Source: Ananas comosus
Lineage: Eukaryota > Streptophyta > Magnoliopsida > Poales > Bromeliaceae
DNA length: 64,000 nt
Assembly (NCBI RefSeq): GCF_001540865.1
Contig: NC_033625.1
Span: 8,870,597 to 8,934,596, forward strand
Direction of reading: 5' to 3'
The position numbers and the translations under genes are program-made. Below are positions 57,365 through 64,000 of the stretch, piece after piece. The notes beneath the pieces were generated by a model that searched no databases, was not told the origin of the DNA, and saw only the letters and a program-made list of their open reading frames with translations. Numbering within the stretch: position 1 is the stretch's first letter; the number at the start of each line of letters is the position of its first letter.

Positions 57365-60300
57365 TGTCACGCCCCGGGGTCCCTTTTCAGTTTAAGAGAA
57401 AGCGAAAAAGCGTCTGAATTTTTTTTTTTGAAAATCTGACCCCAGAGTATGCCAGATCCGCCACGAATACAGGAAATCCACTGTTCACACGGACAGAGCC
57501 TCCCCTGTATTTGCACGGCGTCGCACAAGTACAAGAAGTCACCCAGGCACAACCACAACAAATGAACATACAAATAACCAACCGTTATATATATTCATAC
57601 ACCATTCACCACAGATTCACACTCATGCATTCAACATTTAAACATAAATCCACACCTATCAGTTTCTGTGACAACCCAATAGTCCCACATCGGATGGGAA
57701 TGGAATTGTCATTGGGTTTATAAAAGACTTAGACACTAGTAATAATAACTGGGCTTAAGCATTTTGGGCTGTTGGTTGGGCCCAACGAGTTATTATTGCT
57801 AGTGGGCTGGGTTGTTATATAAAATGTTTCCAACCACAGAAATAGGTTTTGAAATACTAAGATACAAATTCACAGAAAACCTTTTGAAAGCTGTTCTCTA
57901 CACGGGAACTTTTATCTTTTAAAAACGCTACCACAAGGGGTAGAAAATCTTTTATTTTACAAAATCCAGAAATCCTTTTATTTTAACGTAATGAAATACT
58001 GAACCACATAAACCAACTAAACTATACATCAACAGAAATAAAAGGGGTAATAACTAAACCGAAATAACCTGGGTCGGAAGCTCTACACCGCTACTATCTC
58101 ACCCTCGTCTCAACCCTCACCGCCCACGATACCTGAAAAATAGTGCGGAGTGAGAACTGTAAACATCCTCCCTCACCAGTGGGGACCGCAAGCCGAAAAA
58201 AGCGAGGAGTACTCCCGATCAAAAATATATCAACAACACGGGCAGCGAAATAATAATACAACAATAAAAACGAAAGAGATAGTAAGGAGCTGACAAATAT
58301 AATCAGTAAATAAAACCGTAGCTTACAATAAACAAATAAGATTTACTGAAATAAACACACATTACTGTAATCATCGTCAACTGACGATAACCTCAATACC
58401 CAATCTCGCTGCCTCTAAGTTGGTCCAAACCTCAGGCCCATGCACACTGCTCAACCTGTACCTGACCCTCGCAATGAACACCCCTGGTCAGAACATATAC
58501 CTCGCAATAAAGCCGCTGGGCTACGGTTGGCAATCCAACCACTTTTTCGGAAAAGAATACCCTCTGCGTGGATCAGACCGCTGTGTTCGTGAAAAGCGTA
58601 ACCTGAGTGCGATCAAGTAGTATGGCCAAGATCTTCCACGTGCAGTGACTAGCCGACAATCCAGCCCATCAGGACACACCGACCGTATAGCCATCAGCAC
58701 ACTAGTCGGTTACGTATGTCAAGATAGAAACTGTAGCCAACTCGACCGAAACAGGTCATAATAATCAAAATAGAGGAACCCGCCAACAAATCAAGATTAT
58801 AGATGAACATATAATTCAACTCTACTCCTAAGAATGATATCAACATGGAACTCAACCTGAGTAAGGAATGCATATAAAAAGCAGGTGCAGCTCAATGATA
58901 TCAAACATAGGAACGCGCCAACAAAATCACAGATATAGTGAACAGATAACTCAACTCTACTCCTAAGCATAGATATAAACCATGGACTAACTGAGTAGAA
59001 GAATGCAGATATAATAAGCAGGTGCAAAGACTCCATCATTATACACACAGATAATAGTAGAGAGGCAAGGGTAAGAAACCATCCACCGAACTCGCACCAA
59101 ACTATACCACGTCGGATCGAAGTACCCACCTGACGAATGTCGCACCCTCCTTATTGCGACAGCAGTCAACACTGACCTACAGAATGCAACCGTTAAGTGA
59201 TCAACCCACAATAAAAACCTAAAACAAACAACAAACAATCCCCACGGAGATCGTTTCCGCAATACATACCGTAACTGCCGAAGTCCGAAATCGCACACGG
59301 ACCCGCCGGACCCACTAACACGCCGAATGCACCACATATGCCACGAGCATTTCGCGCCCAACACTATTTAGTAACAGTGCAGCAAAACAAGATACACAAC
59401 CAAACAACTAATTGTGATAATGTTGGGATCGTCTGGAAGTGTCAATTCGACACCCGAACCGCACCGCGCTCACTCGCATTTACTGAACCTCGAAATACGC
59501 GAAGCGACCACCAAACAAGGCTCGTGAATCTACCAACAATAGCTCACACGAAGCGCCCGCGAAATAATTCCGAACCGAACCAACGTCCGTCGGCGATTTC
59601 GCGAAACACGTCGAAATCACATTATTCCGAAAACCTGGGCCTTGGACAACATCCGAGGTCACTCGCTGTCCTACACACTACAACACACACCACGAAGTAC
59701 AAGACAAAAAAAGTCCCTATAATACGTAAAATTACATATTCCGCGATGAACGACTTTCTCGCTCCGAAGCTCAAACTCTGATGACACCGAGTCGACCGAG
59801 ACTTCGCTGATAGGCTACAACATCCGGAGGCCGTGCTCACACGTCTGAGCAATTTCGGCCACTGTACGAGCGCGGATGACGCAAAAATCTGCAACAGCGC
59901 GCACCACATGAAAAACATGCACTCGCTAACACAGGGCCTCTCTGACCTATAGGTGACACGTGATCAAACTGAACATATATCAAACCGTGCTCAACCCCAG
60001 AGCATCGAAACCGCCTCGGTCGCCGGAACGTGACATAGAACAGGAAATCATGGCAGAAAGCAAAAACATAGCTTACCGCACGGGCAGAGCTAGGCTGGCG
60101 CCGGCCCGTACGCGAGCGCTTTCCCGGAGTGGGAGCAGCTGTCCAAGGGTCCGGGAACACTGCTGGCCCGCGGGCGGAGCGCCGGGGGCGCGCGGAGGAG
60201 ATCATTCCTTTCCAAGGTTCTCTCGGTTTCAACGCCCGCTGCGGCGCGCGGGCTGAGGAGCGGGCGAACGGCGATCCACCGCCGAGTCGGGGAGGCGGAT

Positions 60301-61629
60301 GACGGCGCGGCCATTTGGATGCGCGCCGCGCTGCGTCGACCACCGTGCTTGTTTGGCTGACCTGAGGTGGGCCGCAGGAGTAAAAACCGGCGGCCGGCGC
60401 GCACGGACCCGCGAGGCCAGCGTGAAGACGCCGAGGTTCAAGGAAAGTGTGCTTACACTTGGATCGGCCACGGCACGGGGAAAAGACCCACAACCCGGCC
60501 AGATCTTTCAGATCGGCCACAAGCCAGGGCGATGGTGACTTGGCGCTCGGGCGCAGCGACGCGCGGCCGGCACAAGATAGCTGGAGATGGTCTCGGCCAA
60601 GGAAGGCTTCCAAACGGTGTTCACGACCTCCGAGATCATAGGCCGATGAGGAGAGAATGCTGAAGAGAAAGAGACGGGGTGCTGCTGGGTTTCCAGCGGC
60701 CCCGAGACCTGCCGGCGGCCGTCGGTGCGTCATGGGCTAGGAAAATGTCAGAGGTTTTTTTCGCAGGAGTCGGCTTAAGGAGAAGGTGACCAAGGAAGGG
60801 TTTTCCCATGAGAAACTCTATAGAAAACCATACATATTGTCACTTGGCACACAATCGCTCTAAAACGATATAGAAATCATCCTTCACAGTTCGAGTATTA
60901 CAGCTCTTACGCACCTCCACTCTGATCTCTGCGCATCTTACATAAAACATAACGACTTTGCGAATTTCCGGATTTTCCACTCCGACCCCTTAGCGAACTC
61001 ATGCAATACCGAACAATGCCTTCATCGGATTCCGAAACGGATGCACCATCGCGCAGCACGACGACGCACAAAACACCGATCTGTTCGTCGATTGTCACGG
61101 ACGCCGACGGAACCCCATCCGCTCCTTTAATCCTATATCGCACATATACCAAAGTATAAACCCTAAAACCTTTAATTCAAATTCAAATTTGAATTCCCTA
61201 CCACCAGTAGGTACCAGAAACAACTCTCACCTAACCCCAAGTTACAAGCACAGAGCACGAGGAGTCTTAAAAATGCACGAATAGCAAAGAGCGGAAACCC
61301 TCTTTTTGTTAAAACTCCTTTTTCTCAAAAATCGTGCATCGGATCTGGAATCCGTCAGTGCCATTGGTTCCAGAATAGCTAAACCGTTTGAAACGAGCTA
61401 TTGGATCGCTATGAACAGAGTCCGATACGGGCCAGAAGCCTACTTCACACATTGGCCTCTCCGAAAAATCGGAGTTACTATTCACTTAAGTGAAATTTAA
61501 AAATCGCGTAACTTCTCAATTTTAGCTCATTTTCTCCTGAAACTTGACGAGTGCTTATGTAATTAAATTACACACATAAACATCGTCAACAGAGAGTTTA
61601 GTAGCACTGTAAAAATCTCAATCCTTACA
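57365..61629 (-). mobile_element. Long solo LTR C2, inverted relative to C1
   Basis: TGTCACGCCCCGGGG to ATCCTTACA, 4,265 bp, the reverse complement of C1 with many differences. The flanking GAGAG (57360-57364 and 61630-61634) fits a 5-bp duplication, but it lies in a GA repeat. The GC-rich block is at about 59840-60760. The 298-codon minus-strand frame 59837-60733 lies in that block, in a region also open on the other strand, so I do not call a protein. A small TRIM LTR is inserted at 57667. Confidence 0.78.
57667..57819 (+). mobile_element. Small TRIM solo LTR inside C2
   Basis: TGTGACAACCCAATAG to GGGTTGTTATA, a relative of 51758-51906 (shared ACTAGTAATAATAACTGGGC and GGGCCCAACGAGTTATT). 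It is absent from the equivalent place in C1 (near 45410), so it inserted after C1 and C2 diverged. The target duplication is blurred by mutation. Confidence 0.8.
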
Positions 61630-62229
61630 GAGAGAGAGAGCTAGGGTTGAGGGAAAGTGAGAAAGAGAGAGAGTCATCCCCTCTCTTTATCTCCCACTCA
61701 TGCAACGAGTGCAAATAACCCCCTCAACTCTTAACTTTACCAACAGCCCAAAATGGGCATTTTCGGCTACGGGGACCGGTCCTTGGAGTCAGGGACCGGA
61801 CCCCCATGGTCCAGAAAACTGCAATTTTCAGCTTTCATTGATTTCGCTCCGTTTTGCTTCGTTTTCGCCCGTTAGGCCTCCAATTCGTCTCAAATCGAAC
61901 TGAGACCCTCCAGACATNTGCAATTTTCAGCTTTCATTGATTTCGCTCCGTTTTGCTTCGTTTTCGCCCGTTAGGCCTCCAATTCGTCTCAAATCGAACT
62001 GAGACCCTCCAGATATGTTTTCGAGCATGTTTTCATCGTCTCTTCATCCACGCTAATGCCGGATTTAGTTCATGATCCAACATAGCCTTTCAGGTCCCGT
62101 TTTCGTGCCTACGTGCACCGAAACGCCCGAATGCTCCCGAAACTCACCGAACTTTACCGGAACCATTCAAATGGCTTTCCAACTAAATGTATACCGTAAC
62201 TTCATAATTTTAGAAGTTCGGTACCTTAC
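61630..62229 (-). repeat. LTR fragment D, right part
   Basis: Contains GGGGACCGGTCCTTGG and GGGACCGGACCCC (61771-61804), as in U3 of element B, and ends GTACCTTACA. A 99-bp unit is repeated at 61820-61918 and 61919-62017 on either side of an unresolved base (61918). The D LTR edge abuts copia coding sequence at 62230. Confidence 0.6.
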
Positions 62230-62239
62230 ATATATAATG

Positions 62240-62639
62240 GCAATTAAAATTACAAAAATGTGTGGTCTTGTCTACTACGGAAGCGGAATTCATTGCTATC
62301 ACCGAAGTTTGCAAGGAAGTGTTATGGATGAAGCGGTTCAACGGTGAACTTGGGCTAAAGTAAAGTATGTTATCTATTGTGATAGTCAAAGTGCCATTCA
62401 CTTGTCCAAGAATTCAAGTTTTCATTATAGAAGTAAACACGTTGATGTAAGGTATCATTGGATACGCGATGTTCTTGAGAAGAAATTGTTAGCACTTGAA
62501 AAGGTCCACACCGATAAAAATGCATCAGATATGATGACAAAGGCTTTATCTAAGGAGAAGCATGAATTATGTATAAGTATGGCCGGGATGACAATTTGCT
62601 TGGATAGAAAACTCTCTTCATAAGTCGGGAGGGGAAGTT
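62240..62639 (+). pseudogene. Ty1/copia RNase H, 3' end, broken
   Basis: Frame with TEAEFIAITEVCKEVLWMKR then a stop after GELGLK, a shift, and then YVIYCDSQSAIHLSKN, YRSKHVDVRYHWIRDVLEKK and DMMTKALSKEKHE up to the stop at 62621-62623. These are the last RNase H motifs of copia polyproteins. The upstream pol is missing, cut by LTR fragment D. A purine tract GGGAGGGGAAG (62627-62637) follows. Confidence 0.88.
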
Positions 62640-63229
62640 TGTTGTGGTGTCCCTCCTCATGAGGGAGTCATGTGCAAAATTGCACATATTTTGTTGGACC
62701 CATTTTGTTGGGTTATGTTGGAGCCATTTGGGCTCATGGGCTAAATAGTTGGGCCAAGATTTATCTCCACTTATTCATGTGACTTAAGAGATTAGGGCTT
62801 GGGANATAAATTTAATTAATTAATTAACTTTATAGAGTTTAAAAATTTAAAATTTTAAGATTTGAAGATTAAAGTTGAAATAAATATTATATGTTAACAT
62901 TTAAATTTAAATTTTAAATTTTAAATATAAAATTTGGGAATTAAAAGTTTAAAATTCTCTCTCTCTCCCTCTCTCTCTCTTTCTGTCTCTCTCTTTCTCC
63001 CCCTGGCTCCCTCTCTCTCTTTCTCTCTCTCTCCCTCTCTCTCTCTTTCTCTCTTCCCCTCTCTCCCTCTCCCCACCCGCCCACCCGGTGCTCGTGCCGT
63101 GCCCGCTCCCGCGCATCAGCTCTGTGGCCGCGCACCCGCGCCTACGCCTCCCGCTGCCGCCCGCCCGCGCTGGGGAGGGGTCGAGAGGGGGAGGAGAGAG
63201 AGAGAAAGAGAGCCGGGAGGGAGGAAAAG
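62640..63229 (+). repeat. Copia 3' LTR (start) and following low-complexity DNA
   Basis: TGTTGTGGTGTCCC starts directly after the purine tract. The U3-like part has an unresolved base at 62806 and TTAATTAA runs. AT low complexity (62830-62950) follows, then a (TC)n tract (about 62956-63075) and a GC-rich segment (63076-63229). The LTR's right end is not identifiable. The short Ser/Leu and Arg/Glu frames here are products of the TC repeat. Confidence 0.6.
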
Positions 63230-64000
63230 TGTCACGCCCCGGGACCGGCCGAGGCCCTCCCGATGGCATGCCCAGACCCGCCATATGTCTACACATATAA
63301 GGCGTCTACAATAAAGCGGAAGTAAAAGCAAGAAATAGAACAAATAAAAAGAAGTAAAAATAACTAGCAACTAATGATATCAGAGCGAGTAAAGTTCTAT
63401 CATCTACACCAAAGTAAAGAAACCATAAGTAGTTCACTATCAATCTCAAAAGTACAAAAATGGTGGTCTCTAGTACACTGGTAAAACCCTCAACCTCTCG
63501 CAAAAAAGAAATACGTCGAGAGGTAGACCACCTAAGCTCGTCTCTCGCTGAAGGGCTAACTCGAAGCGACGCCCTTCCCACGGTCCCTAGCCTCTCCCGG
63601 CGTGGAAGGCTCTGAAAGAAAACATAAAACAGGGGGCGTGAGAACTATAATTTATAATTTCCAGTGGCAATTACTGACCTCAGCTCAATGCACCACTAGG
63701 CCCCAAAAGAAAATGGTAAGTAACGACAATAATAATAAGCAATAAGGAGCGCGTACAATAACTGCTGAAAGAAAGTATATATGAAATGCTATATTACTAT
63801 GTCTCAAGTAAGCATGATGTAAGTATGATGTACATCTGCTCTAGCATAAACAAGTACGTCCGATGGCAAGAAGTAAATGCTACTGTCCAAGATGTCATGC
63901 ATAAAGAATGAGCTCTACCATGCGACCCAGTATACTATGACATAATGAATGAAACAGGCAAGTATACTATATGTATCCCAATGCTATGTCATGAGCGTGT
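63230..64000 (-). mobile_element. Start of another LTR, running off the window
   Basis: TGTCACGCCCCGGGACCGG at 63230 is the same terminal motif as in elements A and C. No primer-site complement precedes it, so it is either a solo LTR or the outer (U5) end of a minus-strand element extending to the right. The style (ACTCGAAGCGACGCCCTTCCC, GTGAGAACTA) resembles A's LTR near 1230-1330. The other end is outside the window. Confidence 0.65.

Noticed and set aside
59837..60733. 298-codon minus-strand frame
   Set aside because: It lies in the corresponding GC-rich block of C2, is Pro/Arg/Ser-rich, and has competing frames on the other strand. No motif recognised.
62934..63314. Ser/Leu-rich and Arg/Glu-rich frames
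   Set aside because: Generated by the (TC)n tract and neighbouring GC-rich DNA. No conserved motif.

Overview
This window is nuclear DNA from a flowering plant. I infer a monocot. The repeat types recall bromeliads such as pineapple, but that is an impression and was not tested. The grounds for a plant are a spliced NAC transcription factor gene with GT-AG introns, Ty3/gypsy and Ty1/copia retrotransposons primed by initiator tRNA-Met, non-LTR elements with RNase H, TRIM, Helitron, SINE and MITE remnants, long (AT)n runs, and N gaps next to simple repeats. Nothing bacterial is present: no operons, CRISPR arrays, insertion sequences or phage genes.

Layout. Bases 1-925 are AT-rich DNA with a decayed TRIM. 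Bases 931-16443 are one 15.5-kb Ty3/gypsy element (A, minus strand) with 2.5-2.7-kb LTRs and a perfect 5-bp target duplication. A second gypsy element (B, minus strand, LTR 7721-10366) sits in A's integrase region. A later deletion removed B's 3' half together with A's integrase core. Bases 16449-26000 are gene-free and AT-rich. They hold a Mutator-type MITE with a 9-bp target duplication, two hAT-like MITEs, a Helitron-like element, a GC-armed fold-back element, a SINE and a long inverted-repeat element. The only convincing host gene is a three-exon NAC gene at 26279-28069.

Bases 28070-33360 hold intergenic DNA, a partial copia element (X), a second MULE-MITE and other MITEs. Bases 33361-37330 are a LINE with endonuclease, reverse transcriptase, zinc-binding and RNase H regions, all interrupted. 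From 37420 to about 57200 lies a gag-only, pol-less, Tat-like LTR element (E). Its two terminal copies share a U3 tandem array, a leader tandem array and the same inserted LINE fragment. A long LTR (C1) and a Cassandra-type TRIM with 5S-rRNA-like LTRs are nested inside it. An inverted copy of the long LTR (C2) lies at 57365-61629 inside another gypsy LTR fragment (D). The right end has the 3' end of a broken copia element (62240-62800) and the start of one more LTR that runs off the window.

Function. Apart from the NAC gene, the window is layered transposon insertions, deletions and recombination products. Every retrotransposon reading frame I could follow has a stop, frameshift or lost domain, so none looks autonomous. 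I did not find a new biological system. The most unusual structures are the C1-Cassandra composite inside a single target duplication, the deletion scar with locally copied filler inside nested A/B, and a LINE fragment carried in both terminal repeats of E.
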